A stretch of 40,125 bases of DNA, taken from contig CALCEL010000116.1 of NCBI GenBank assembly GCA_937900485.1, positions 1 through 40,125 on the forward strand. The letters run 5' to 3'. The stretch comes from an uncultured Prevotellaceae bacterium. Its GTDB lineage: Bacteria > Bacteroidota > Bacteroidia > Bacteroidales > Bacteroidaceae. Below, one piece after another: positions 7,511 through 15,651 of this stretch; positions within the stretch are counted from its first letter, which is position 1, and each line of letters begins with the position of its first letter. The translations under genes were made by a program, and so were the position numbers. The notes below the pieces were generated by a model. That model did not search any database. It had not been told where the DNA came from and saw only the letters and a list, made by a program, of their open reading frames with translations.

Positions 7511-8932
7511 ATGAAAAGAGTAAAGATTGTTGACCTCCTCCAGCGTAAAGATTATGGATCAGAGGTTACTGTTATGGGGTGGGTCAGAACAAAGCGTGGC
7601 AGCAAATCAGTAAACTTCATCGCTTTGAATGACGGATCAACTATCAATAATGTTCAGGTGGTTGCTGACGTGGAGAAGTTTGACCCTGACATGTTCAAGA
7701 AGATCACTACTGGCTCTTGTATCTCTGTAGTCGGCACGATGGTGGAGTCTATCGGTAGCGGTCAGGCTGTCGAGGTTCAGGCCACTAAAATCGAGTTGTT
7801 TGGAGAGTGCCCGTCTGACTATCCTATGCAGAAGAAGGGTCAGTCGTTCGAGTACATGCGTCAGTATGCACATATGCGTCTGCGTACCAATACTTTTGGT
7901 GCCGTGATGCGTATACGTCATAACATGGCGATGGCTATTCACACTTACTTCCATCAGCACGGGTATTTCTACTTCCATACTCCTCTGATCACAGCGTCCG
8001 ACTGTGAGGGTGCAGGTCAGATGTTTCAGGTCACTACTAAGAATCTCTATGACTTGAAAAAAGATGAGAACGGCTCTATCATATATGACGACGACTTTTT
8101 CGGAAAGCAAACTTCGCTGACTGTCTCAGGACAGCTCGAGGGTGAGCTTGGCGCTACGGCTCTCGGACAGATATACACGTTCGGACCTACTTTCCGCGCT
8201 GAGAACAGTAACACTCCTCGCCACCTCGCCGAGTTCTGGATGGTCGAGCCAGAGGTATGTTTCATAGACATGGACGACCTCATGGACCTTGAGGAGGATT
8301 TCATAAAGTTCTGTGTTAAGTGGGCTTTGGACAACTGTAAGGATGATCTTGAGTTCCTCAATAAGATGATTGATAAGGGTCTCATCGAGCGTCTCGAAGG
8401 CGTCATCAAAGAAGACTTCGTCAGACTGCCATACACGAAGGGTATCGAGATCCTTCAGCAGGCGATTAAGGATGGTAAGAAGTTCGAGTTCCCATGTAAC
8501 TGGGGTGACGACCTCGCTTCTGAGCATGAGCGCTTCCTCGTTGAGGAGTACTTCAAGAAACCTGTCATTATGACTAATTATCCGAAGTCTATCAAGGCGT
8601 TCTACATGAAGATCGATGAGAAGAAGCCTGTGTTCGATGGCAAGGAGATGGAGGAGACTGTTCAGGGTACTGACGTCTTGTTCCCTCAGATCGGTGAGAT
8701 TATCGGTGGGTCAGTACGTGAGGAGAGCTATGAGAAACTCATCGGTGAGATTAACGCGCGTAACATTCCTATGAAGGATATGTGGTGGTACCTCGACACA
8801 AGAAAGTTCGGTTCTTGTCCTCATGGTGGATTTGGTCTCGGTTTCGAGCGTCTCATCCTGTTTGTTACCGGAATGCAAAACATTCGTGACGTGATACCAT
8901 TCCCACGCACACCAAAGACTGCTGAGTTTTAA
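7511..8932 (+). CDS. asnS: Asparaginyl-tRNA synthetase
   Basis: 473 residues, the usual size. A class IIb aminoacyl-tRNA synthetase that charges tRNA-Asn with asparagine in the cytoplasm. An N-terminal OB-fold anticodon-binding domain (about residues 1-110, with VMGWVRTKRGSKSVNFIAL) leads into the catalytic core. Motif 2 is visible as TFGPTFRAENSNTPRHLAEF and motif 3 as FGLGFERLILFVTG near the C terminus. AENSNTPRHLAEFWMVEPE is characteristic of AsnRS rather than AspRS. The leader holds an unusual nested inverted repeat. A strong terminator follows at 9010-9036, so the gene appears monocistronic. Confidence 0.95.
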   Translation: MKRVKIVDLLQRKDYGSEVTVMGWVRTKRGSKSVNFIALNDGSTINNVQVVADVEKFDPDMFKKITTGSCISVVGTMVESIGSGQAVEVQATKIELFGECPSDYPMQKKGQSFEYMRQYAHMRLRTNTFGAVMRIRHNMAMAIHTYFHQHGYFYFHTPLITASDCEGAGQMFQVTTKNLYDLKKDENGSIIYDDDFFGKQTSLTVSGQLEGELGATALGQIYTFGPTFRAENSNTPRHLAEFWMVEPEVCFIDMDDLMDLEEDFIKFCVKWALDNCKDDLEFLNKMIDKGLIERLEGVIKEDFVRLPYTKGIEILQQAIKDGKKFEFPCNWGDDLASEHERFLVEEYFKKPVIMTNYPKSIKAFYMKIDEKKPVFDGKEMEETVQGTDVLFPQIGEIIGGSVREESYEKLIGEINARNIPMKDMWWYLDTRKFGSCPHGGFGLGFERLILFVTGMQNIRDVIPFPRTPKTAEF

Positions 8933-9009
8933 TACGTCACATAGTTTGACTGGTGTCTCGGCATACTTTTGTATGTCAACGCATTCAGTGAGAATTAGGT
9001 ATATCATAG

Positions 9010-9036
9010 GGTATGTCATCATGACATACCTTTTTT
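9010..9036 (+). terminator. Intrinsic terminator of asnS
   Basis: GGTATGTCAT (9010-9019) pairs with ATGACATACC (9021-9030), followed at once by TTTTTT and a T-rich tail. It lies about 80 nt after the asnS stop. Confidence 0.85.
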
Positions 9037-9103
9037 CTTTGTTGTGGTATTACCGCCTCACGTCAGCACATCACCGTTCTTTTCTTTTGTTACTACTTAT
9101 CCG

Positions 9104-9460
9104 ATGTATTCATCTGAAAATCATCTATCCCTCCATGCTTTAAATGAACGTCTGGAAGAGCATAAGTACAAATTAGAGGGTGAGATACAAAACAAGGAGC
9201 AGCATAAGGATAAGTTGGATGGCACTATTTCTCAAATGGAAGAATATACTGCGGCATTGGACATCAAGGAGGAAGATCTTATTGTGCCAGTACTGAAAAC
9301 GAACCCACTTGTAAAGAATGTCGTTGATGCAATACAGAAAGAACTTGAAAAGCCTATCCCCGCTTTCGGTCAGAAGGAATGGAGAGATGAACGTCGGAAG
9401 GCTATAAAAGGCATCCTAACAGAATTGCAGACCGTACTCATGCAAGCTAAGTGTAAATAG
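9104..9460 (+). CDS. Orphan coiled-coil ORF, possible gene remnant
   Basis: 118 residues from ATG 9104; an in-frame ATG at 9044 gives 138, but the added segment looks non-coding and follows the asnS terminator. The protein is charged and helical, with a coiled-coil stretch (about residues 8-55, rich in E, K and L) and a second helical part ending in DERRKAIKGILTELQTVLMQ. It has no signal peptide, no TM segment and no catalytic motif. It has no promoter box that I can see, and looks like the C-terminal piece of a longer helical protein, perhaps a mobilisation or phage-type protein. That is speculative and no family was recognised. A hairpin follows at 9475-9505. Confidence 0.5.
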   Translation: MYSSENHLSLHALNERLEEHKYKLEGEIQNKEQHKDKLDGTISQMEEYTAALDIKEEDLIVPVLKTNPLVKNVVDAIQKELEKPIPAFGQKEWRDERRKAIKGILTELQTVLMQAKCK

Positions 9461-9474
9461 CAATGTCTTGGCAT

Positions 9475-9505
9475 CTCTTGCCGTAGCTTGCACAAACGGC
9501 AAGAG
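9475..9505. other. Hairpin with possible loop-upstream pairing (pseudoknot)
   Basis: CTCTTGCCGT (9475-9484) pairs with ACGGCAAGAG (9496-9505) around an 11-nt loop. The stem-loop boundary TAGCTTGCA (9484-9492) is an exact inverted copy of TGCAAGCTA at 9441-9449 in the end of the preceding ORF. Only TTT follows, so it is a weak terminator at best. Confidence 0.6.
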
Positions 9506-9570
9506 TAGCCTTTAGTGTCGGCTCGTGAGAGAAAAAAAACTGAGGATGTCAATAATTAGACAGAAATAGC

Positions 9571-9578
9571 TAAATTTG
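9571..9578 (+). promoter_or_regulatory. -7 box upstream of the alpha/beta hydrolase gene
   Basis: TAAATTTG matches TAnnTTTG exactly, about 100 nt before the start codon. No clear -33 box is seen. It probably drives the hydrolase and the nuclease-helicase gene behind it. Confidence 0.5.
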
Positions 9579-9679
9579 CGGTACCGGTTCCTACGGCCGT
9601 GTCTTTTCTTCTTATGTGCTGACAGAATGATGAACACATGAAAGTGAATGTTTGTTTACATGTTTAATAACTGAATATA

Positions 9680-10495
9680 ATGAATCAAAAGATATATCTT
9701 ATTCTGCTTTCGCTTGTGATGTGTGTGAACTGTTACTCCGGTGGCGACTTTAAGGCTCATCGGGGAACGGTGTCCGGAAGTTATAATTTCTGGTTTCTTG
9801 ACCCTGAGGATGGCGGTAGTCATGATTCAAACGCTCATTTCCCGCTTCTGATTTTCTTACACGGTAAGAGTCTGTGCGGTAATAATCTCGAGAAGGTGCG
9901 TCGTTATGGACCTATCAACGCAATATCGAAGGGATTGTGCATAGACAGTTATATCCTTGCCCCGCAGAACTCGGGCGGTGCGTGGAATCCGCAGAAGATA
10001 TGGAAGATTGTGGAGTGGGCGAAGCAGAATTATCCTGTTGACACCACCCGTATCTTTGTCTACGGCATGAGTCTCGGCGGATACGGCACGATTGACTTTG
10101 CCGCCACATATCCGGATAAGATAGCCGCTGCCATGGCAATCTGTGGCGGTGCGAGTGTGAGGAACCTTGACGGCCTGTCAAGACTTCCTCTGTGGATCAT
10201 ACATGGAACGGCAGACAGGGCTGTGCCGATAGCGCAGTCCGACAAAGTGGCGAATGCCATAAAGGCGACGGGTGACGACTCACGTCTCATCTATACCCGA
10301 CTCAAGGGTATTGACCATGGACGCCCGGCAAGGATATTCTATATGAGTCAGACATACGACTGGCTGTTCTCTCATTGTCTGAGTGACGAAGGACGGCCGG
10401 TGAACAGGGACTTTGAGTACACTCCGCAGATGCTTAACGTCTCTTATCGTGAGCTGATGAACCTGGAGAATATAGACACCAGTAATATCAAGTGA
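9680..10495 (+). CDS. Exported alpha/beta hydrolase (esterase-like)
   Basis: 271 residues. A signal peptide (about residues 1-20, MNQKIYLILLSLVMCVNCYS) points to the periplasm or outer surface. The fold is the carboxylesterase/PHB-depolymerase-like alpha/beta hydrolase. LLIFLHGKSLCGNN supplies the oxyanion-side HG motif, GMSLGG holds the nucleophile Ser131, and Asp179 (in TADRAVP) and His213 (in IDHGR) complete the triad. Related proteins hydrolyse feruloyl, acetyl or short-chain esters on polysaccharides; the true substrate is unknown here. The stop lies 3 nt before the next gene, so both probably form one transcript, although a functional link with a DNA helicase is not obvious. Confidence 0.8.
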   Translation: MNQKIYLILLSLVMCVNCYSGGDFKAHRGTVSGSYNFWFLDPEDGGSHDSNAHFPLLIFLHGKSLCGNNLEKVRRYGPINAISKGLCIDSYILAPQNSGGAWNPQKIWKIVEWAKQNYPVDTTRIFVYGMSLGGYGTIDFAATYPDKIAAAMAICGGASVRNLDGLSRLPLWIIHGTADRAVPIAQSDKVANAIKATGDDSRLIYTRLKGIDHGRPARIFYMSQTYDWLFSHCLSDEGRPVNRDFEYTPQMLNVSYRELMNLENIDTSNIK

Positions 10496-10498
10496 CGT

Positions 10499-13400
10499 AT
10501 GTGGGAAAAGGTGGTATACTCCGCGGATGATTTTATCAGTCATCTGACGGAGGCTTGTTCTGACGGGCTTGATATAAGAAAGAGGTATGAGAAGCTGAGA
10601 CATGTCTTCTGTTGTCTCATGGAGCAGGAGACGGACGGCGCGGACGATGTCTTTCCCGGTTTCTTCTCGAAGATGGAGTATGTGGTCGGGAAATATGACC
10701 TGACTCCTGATGTGGCGGAGCAGCTGAATAGCACACGTCGTGTGTTGTTCCCTCAGGGAGGAGGCTCTTCGGCGCATGATTCCGCTATTGACTATGAGAC
10801 TTCCTTCCCTTATGACCTCAAGTCAATATGGGAGCTTGTTTCCCGTGTATATGGTGTGACGGATGTTCCAGAAGCTCTGCGACGTTACTTCCCGAAAGGG
10901 GAGAGGAACTGCGGCTCAGGTGAGTATGACGTCAGTCTCATTCGAGTTATGGTCCTTTCTTGGAATCATGATTACATAAATGCTGTGGATGAGCAGTTGG
11001 GAAAGAAGGTGAGGATATGTTACGGACCGGGCAACAGACACATTCTTGCCTCTGGGAAGTCCGACTGGAGCTACCTCAATGAGATAGTGAGCGTGAACAG
11101 TCAGCTCAATCTTGTCAGGGTACATATTGTGGACGGCGTACTGATGCCTGAGCTGATAATCTTCGAGCCTGACTATCTCGTCAACATCACCACCATTGCC
11201 TCCTGCTTCGACGATGCGCTCATCGAGAGCCCTTACGTCAGTCTTCTCGGAAAGCTTAAGATTGACGTGCCTACGATACCTATACATATCGGTAATCTTG
11301 CGGGACAGTTCCTCGACGAGACGGTGCATGAGCGGGAGACGTCATTCGCCGATAGTGTCAATGAGTATTTTCACACACATGCCCTCAGTATGGTGGCTTG
11401 TCCTGACATGTCATACCAGGACAAGGTGAGGGAGTTCTATGATAACGCAAGGTCTCAAAAAGAGAATATAAATAAGCTGATACATCAGGACCTGCCGAAG
11501 GTGGCAGGAGAGATGCCGAGAGAGTCTATCGTTCTCGAACCGTCGTTCTTCAGCGAGGTGCTCGGCATACAAGGACGTCTGGACTTCCTCTATGAAAGAG
11601 ACGGCAAGGCTGTCATACTGGAGCAGAAGTCGGGTAAGGGAGCCTTCGTGCCGGGACACACGGATGCCGACACTCCGTCGGCGCAGGTGAAACATCTGGT
11701 GCAGCTGATTCTCTACCGCGCGTTGTATGTCTATGAGTTCGGCAACGACAATAAGGGTGTACAGCAGATTTACTTATTGTATTCCAAGTATAAGAACGGG
11801 TTGGTCAGAATGGCTAACTCTCCAGAGCTGTTACAGAGAGCCTTGCGTATACGTAACTTGCTCACCTGGTGTGATATGATATACGCCAAGGACGGCATAC
11901 AGATATTGGCTAACGTCAAGGCGAGCGACTTTAGGGGACCGTCTGTCAATGACAAGTTCTGGAACAACTGGAAAGTGCCGGAGCTGAACAGTGTGCTGGA
12001 GCCTATTCAAAAGGCTACGCCGCTGGAGAGGGCCTATTTTTTCCGTTTCTTACGTTTCATCGCCACGGAGCAATTGTTGTCTAAGGTGGGAAGCCGCATG
12101 GGCGGTAACAATGGCTTCGCTTCAATCTGGCTGAACACGTTGGAGGATAAGCTTGCCGCTGGCGATATTCTCTTAGGCATGACCATGTCGGATGTGGAGG
12201 TGAGTAAGGTCGGGGTGGACTCTGTCGCGCTACATATCGATGACACGTATTCGTCTGACTCCTCAAACTTCCGCGTTGGAGACATCGTCATTCTTTATCC
12301 TTACCATGAGGGCGATATTCCTAATGCCTGTGCGCAGATGGTGCACAGAGCGTCGATAGTGTCCCTGTCACCAAAGACGGTGCGGGTGGCTCTCAGAAAT
12401 AGTCAGACGGACGTTCATGTGTTCAACTGCGGCGACGATGTGCTTTGGGCTGTGGAGCATGACTTGTTCGAGTCGTCGACATCTGTGTTGTACCAGTCCA
12501 TGCAGCGTTTCCTCATTTCTAATCAGCAGCGTAAGGATATGATACTTGGCACTCGTCCGTTAGCCTACGACTCGTCAGCGACTCTTAATGGAGAATACGG
12601 AGAGTTTGATGACCTCGTGAGTCACTCAAAACGCGCCAAGGATATGTTTATGGTAATAGGACCTCCGGGAACGGGTAAGACATCGTTCGGTTTGTTGAAT
12701 ATTCTCAGGGAGGAATTACTGGAGGAGGGTAGCAATGTTCTTCTTCTCTCGTATACCAACAGGGCTGTGGATGAGATATGTGGTAAGCTGAAGACGGACT
12801 GTATAGATTTTGTGAGGATAGGAAATTCCATGTCGGCATCTGACGAGTTCAAGTCTTGTTTCCTGAGTGAGAGGCTTGCCGAGTGTAAGAAAGCCTCAGA
12901 GGTACGTGGCGTGATAGAGTCTGTCAGAGTTTTCTGCGGCACCACGGCGTCGGTGAACAGTAATATACACTTACTCGGAATAAAGAAGTTCAGTCTTGCC
13001 ATTATTGATGAGGCCTCACAGATTCTGGAACCTCATCTCATCGGTCTGTTGTCCGCTCGTTATGGCGATGAGAACTCCATAGGACGGATAGTGCTCATCG
13101 GTGACCATAAGCAGCTTCCCGCCGTCGTGCTGCAGAACATGTCACAGTCAGCCGTCACAGAGCCTGAGCTTATCAATATTAATCTCACGGATTGCAGACT
13201 CTCATTTTTTGAGAGACAAATCAAGAGACTGACTCTTGAGGATGGCACGTATGATAACCGTTTCGTGTATATGCTCACTCGTCAGGGACGTATGCATGAG
13301 CAAATAGCGTCATTCCCTAACATGGCGTTCTACGACAACAGGCTTGAGATTATTGGCTCGCCAGTCATTCCGCATCAGGATATCGTTCTTCCAGAAAGTT

Positions 13401-13975
13401 ATGAGTCCGATAACTCCATCGATGTGTTGCTGAAGACAAGGAATATGGCTTTCATCTGTACGCCGCCTTGTGAGGAGACGTTGACCGGCAAGGTCAATCC
13501 GAACGAGGCTAAGATGATAGCATCGATGGTCAGGCGTGTCTTTGAGATGGAGAAAGGGGCCTTCGATGTCAACAAGACGGTTGGCGTCATCGTGCCTTAC
13601 CGTAATCAGATCTCATTGGTAAGGAACGCAATCGACATGTTTGGCATCGAGGAGCTGAACGGAATAACCATTGATACCGTGGAGCGTTTTCAGGGTAGTC
13701 AGAGGGATTATATACTATATGGCTTCACGGTCAACCATAGGTATCAGATGAATTTTCTCATCAACAACACTTTTGAGGAGAGGGGAAAGGTAATTGACAG
13801 GAAGCTGAATGTCGCCATGACACGAGCCAGACGGCATCTCTTCATGTTTGGTAATGTGTCTCTGCTGTCTGAGAACAGCGTTTTCAAGGAGCTGATTGAC
13901 TTTTCCGAGAGTCATCATTGTCTGATTGATGTTCCGATAGACGATTTTTGTGAGGGGCGTTTCCTCATTCCTTAG
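10499..13975 (+). CDS. Dna2-like PD-(D/E)XK nuclease and SF1B helicase
   Basis: 1158 residues. The N-terminal ~300 residues are not recognised. A nuclease domain follows: GRLD (Asp362), then VILEQKSGKG (Glu375, Lys377) and a QVKHLVQLILYRALY helix, the order of motifs in Cas4/Dna2/RecB-type nucleases. The helicase half has Walker A GPPGTGKT (721-728), Walker B IIDEAS (Asp837-Glu838), GDHKQLP, QGRMHEQI, VPYRNQ, TVERFQGSQRDY and the VAMTRAR motif VI, as in UPF1/Dna2 superfamily 1. The four-Cys iron-sulfur pattern of true Dna2/Cas4 was not seen. The likely role is DNA end processing or repair. Its 3' end converges with the polysaccharide operon, 17 nt away. A defence role is possible but no partner genes support it. 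Confidence 0.85.
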   Translation: MWEKVVYSADDFISHLTEACSDGLDIRKRYEKLRHVFCCLMEQETDGADDVFPGFFSKMEYVVGKYDLTPDVAEQLNSTRRVLFPQGGGSSAHDSAIDYETSFPYDLKSIWELVSRVYGVTDVPEALRRYFPKGERNCGSGEYDVSLIRVMVLSWNHDYINAVDEQLGKKVRICYGPGNRHILASGKSDWSYLNEIVSVNSQLNLVRVHIVDGVLMPELIIFEPDYLVNITTIASCFDDALIESPYVSLLGKLKIDVPTIPIHIGNLAGQFLDETVHERETSFADSVNEYFHTHALSMVACPDMSYQDKVREFYDNARSQKENINKLIHQDLPKVAGEMPRESIVLEPSFFSEVLGIQGRLDFLYERDGKAVILEQKSGKGAFVPGHTDADTPSAQVKHLVQLILYRALYVYEFGNDNKGVQQIYLLYSKYKNGLVRMANSPELLQRALRIRNLLTWCDMIYAKDGIQILANVKASDFRGPSVNDKFWNNWKVPELNSVLEPIQKATPLERAYFFRFLRFIATEQLLSKVGSRMGGNNGFASIWLNTLEDKLAAGDILLGMTMSDVEVSKVGVDSVALHIDDTYSSDSSNFRVGDIVILYPYHEGDIPNACAQMVHRASIVSLSPKTVRVALRNSQTDVHVFNCGDDVLWAVEHDLFESSTSVLYQSMQRFLISNQQRKDMILGTRPLAYDSSATLNGEYGEFDDLVSHSKRAKDMFMVIGPPGTGKTSFGLLNILREELLEEGSNVLLLSYTNRAVDEICGKLKTDCIDFVRIGNSMSASDEFKSCFLSERLAECKKASEVRGVIESVRVFCGTTASVNSNIHLLGIKKFSLAIIDEASQILEPHLIGLLSARYGDENSIGRIVLIGDHKQLPAVVLQNMSQSAVTEPELININLTDCRLSFFERQIKRLTLEDGTYDNRFVYMLTRQGRMHEQIASFPNMAFYDNRLEIIGSPVIPHQDIVLPESYESDNSIDVLLKTRNMAFICTPPCEETLTGKVNPNEAKMIASMVRRVFEMEKGAFDVNKTVGVIVPYRNQISLVRNAIDMFGIEELNGITIDTVERFQGSQRDYILYGFTVNHRYQMNFLINNTFEERGKVIDRKLNVAMTRARRHLFMFGNVSLLSENSVFKELIDFSESHHCLIDVPIDDFCEGRFLIP

Positions 13976-13992
13976 TTGCGGGAATGGCGCTC

Positions 13993-15063
13993 TCATTGTT
14001 TTCTCCAATGGATCATCAGGAATATCTTTATGGTCCAGTACGGTGTCCACACGATTTCTGAAGGATAGAAACGGAAGAAACGCATGAGTTTGTATTCTCT
14101 TTTTAAGAATCGTCTTATATGATTGCCGTCTGACTTATTTTTAGTCAGAATGCCTTTGTCGCTCTCTTCCTTGAATATCTCTTGTAAGATGGCCTCTCCT
14201 GTTTTCTTGTCTGGCTCACATAGCATAAGGGATGTGTCCAGTCCGCAAGCCACGCCGAGCGCGTACATCACTCCCGCAGTGAATCTGTCAAGGCCAAATT
14301 CTCTCAGTTCACTCATGTAACTGTGTTTGTCTTTTTCATTCAGCGTTTCAGTGGTGAGGATGTAATAGATGTCGAGGAATGGCTTTAGCTCCAATTCCTC
14401 GTCTAACATGTGTCTGAACAGATGTGTCATGAGATACGGCAGGTTAAAGCTCGTGTCGGGTGTGTTATAACCGTCTCTCGTGTAGTCATGGTTGCTGAGC
14501 AGACGCTCTTCATTCTTTCTCGCCCATCTTTGGAAACGTCTGTTATGTATAGGGTTAGCAAGGAATGAAGGCGTGAAGTGCACTTCCATGTTCATGTCGG
14601 GGATAATGGAGAAGTCACAGTGGTGGTATAGGATGCTCCTCGGTCGCTTTACTGACGATATGTAGTCTATCACTTTGTTTCTGTCCCCGTCAATCCAGAT
14701 GTCTATGTCACTTCCGTACCTGAGTGAGGCTTTCGGATAATAACGGTCGAGGGATATACCTTTTAATATTATAGTACGGAAGCCGTGAGACATGAATGTC
14801 TTAGTGGCGAAAGACGCAAGGCGTGTCTGTTTTTCGTGCACTGCCTCAATCTTCTCGCACAGCGTCATCCAGTCGGCAATGATGTCGGACACAGGTAACT
14901 GTTCCTTGGGTAGAGTCTTCACGCCTCCAAACAGTATAGCGGGTATGCCTTGGGTGTTCGCCAGCCTGTACATCTCTTTCCATTCCTCTTCGGAAGGAAT
15001 GCGTGAGAGATGGTCTCTTTTTCCTATGGACACCTGTATGAGCTCGAAAAACAAGGTTTGCAT
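13993..15063 (-). CDS. PF14907-type nucleotidyltransferase family protein
   Basis: 356 residues from ATG 15063. A GTG at 15075, directly after the preceding stop, would add four residues, but MQTLFFELIQVSIG matches the usual family start. The region IILKGISLDRYYP followed by RYGSDIDIWID contains the G-S-D-x-D nucleotidyltransferase motif (roughly residues 115-123). The rest is helical. Members of this uncharacterised family occur mostly in surface-polysaccharide clusters and peptide-modification loci; the substrate is unknown. It is the last gene of the minus-strand operon, which supports a link with glycan assembly. Confidence 0.75.
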   Translation of the reverse strand: MQTLFFELIQVSIGKRDHLSRIPSEEEWKEMYRLANTQGIPAILFGGVKTLPKEQLPVSDIIADWMTLCEKIEAVHEKQTRLASFATKTFMSHGFRTIILKGISLDRYYPKASLRYGSDIDIWIDGDRNKVIDYISSVKRPRSILYHHCDFSIIPDMNMEVHFTPSFLANPIHNRRFQRWARKNEERLLSNHDYTRDGYNTPDTSFNLPYLMTHLFRHMLDEELELKPFLDIYYILTTETLNEKDKHSYMSELREFGLDRFTAGVMYALGVACGLDTSLMLCEPDKKTGEAILQEIFKEESDKGILTKNKSDGNHIRRFLKREYKLMRFFRFYPSEIVWTPYWTIKIFLMIHWRKQ

Positions 15064-15075
15064 CGTGTGTTTCAC

Positions 15076-15651
15076 TTATTGTTCCGTTATTATTCTTTCT
15101 CTTTTCTTTTCAGCGGGATTGCCTTGGTAGATGGCGTTGCCCGCCAGGTCATGTGTAGCCACGCTGCCTGCTGTCAGCACGGCGTTTTCCCCGACGGTGA
15201 CTCCAGGGCAGACGACGGACCTTGCACCGATCCAGGCGCCGTCGCGAATGATGACGGGTGAGTTACGGTATCTGAAGTCTGTTTTTGTGTAGTCGTGACT
15301 GCCGGTCTGTAACATGGCTCCTTGGCTTATGCAGACATTGTTGCCGATCTCGACACGGTCAAGGTTGTCTATCCAGCACGACTCTCCGAGCCATACATAA
15401 TCTCCAATGGTGAGGTACCATGGCGACTTTACCCTTACCTCATTTTTGATCACACATCCCTTGCCGATTTTTGCCCCGAAAAGACGCAGGAGCAAAATCT
15501 TTATGCTCATGAACGGATTCCAGGCCGCCCTGACCACCAGAGCGTTAACGAAATACCATAATATTATCTTATATTGTCTCGCCCCTTTGTCATATCCATT
15601 CGTCGAGAAAGTGGAAAGCTTAATTTTCTGTGTCATTTTCCTGTCTACCAT
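15076..15651 (-). CDS. WcaF-type left-handed beta-helix acetyltransferase
   Basis: 191 residues, normal for the colanic-acid acetyltransferase WcaF/NodL-like group, which transfers acetyl groups from acetyl-CoA to sugars. A short N-terminal helical part (YKIILWYFVNALVV, NPFMSIKILLLRLFGAKIG) precedes hexapeptide repeats (KGCVIKNEVRVK, LTIGDYVWLGESCWID, VEIGNNVCISQGAML). The catalytic-type His lies in GSHDYTK, and the end IYQGNPAEKKRERI is typical. It overlaps the glycosyltransferase stop by 7 nt; an alternative start is ATG 15636. It probably O-acetylates the glycan made by this operon. Confidence 0.85.
   Translation of the reverse strand: MVDRKMTQKIKLSTFSTNGYDKGARQYKIILWYFVNALVVRAAWNPFMSIKILLLRLFGAKIGKGCVIKNEVRVKSPWYLTIGDYVWLGESCWIDNLDRVEIGNNVCISQGAMLQTGSHDYTKTDFRYRNSPVIIRDGAWIGARSVVCPGVTVGENAVLTAGSVATHDLAGNAIYQGNPAEKKRERIITEQ

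Noticed and set aside
9010..9036. Riboswitch or attenuator
   Set aside because: A short perfect stem plus a T-run behind asnS is explained fully as an intrinsic terminator.
8946..9143. Plus-strand 65-codon ORF after asnS
   Set aside because: It runs through the asnS terminator hairpin and has no family resemblance.
10499..13975. CRISPR-associated Cas4 fusion
   Set aside because: No cas genes or repeats are nearby and the Cys residues of the Cas4 iron-sulfur cluster were not found.
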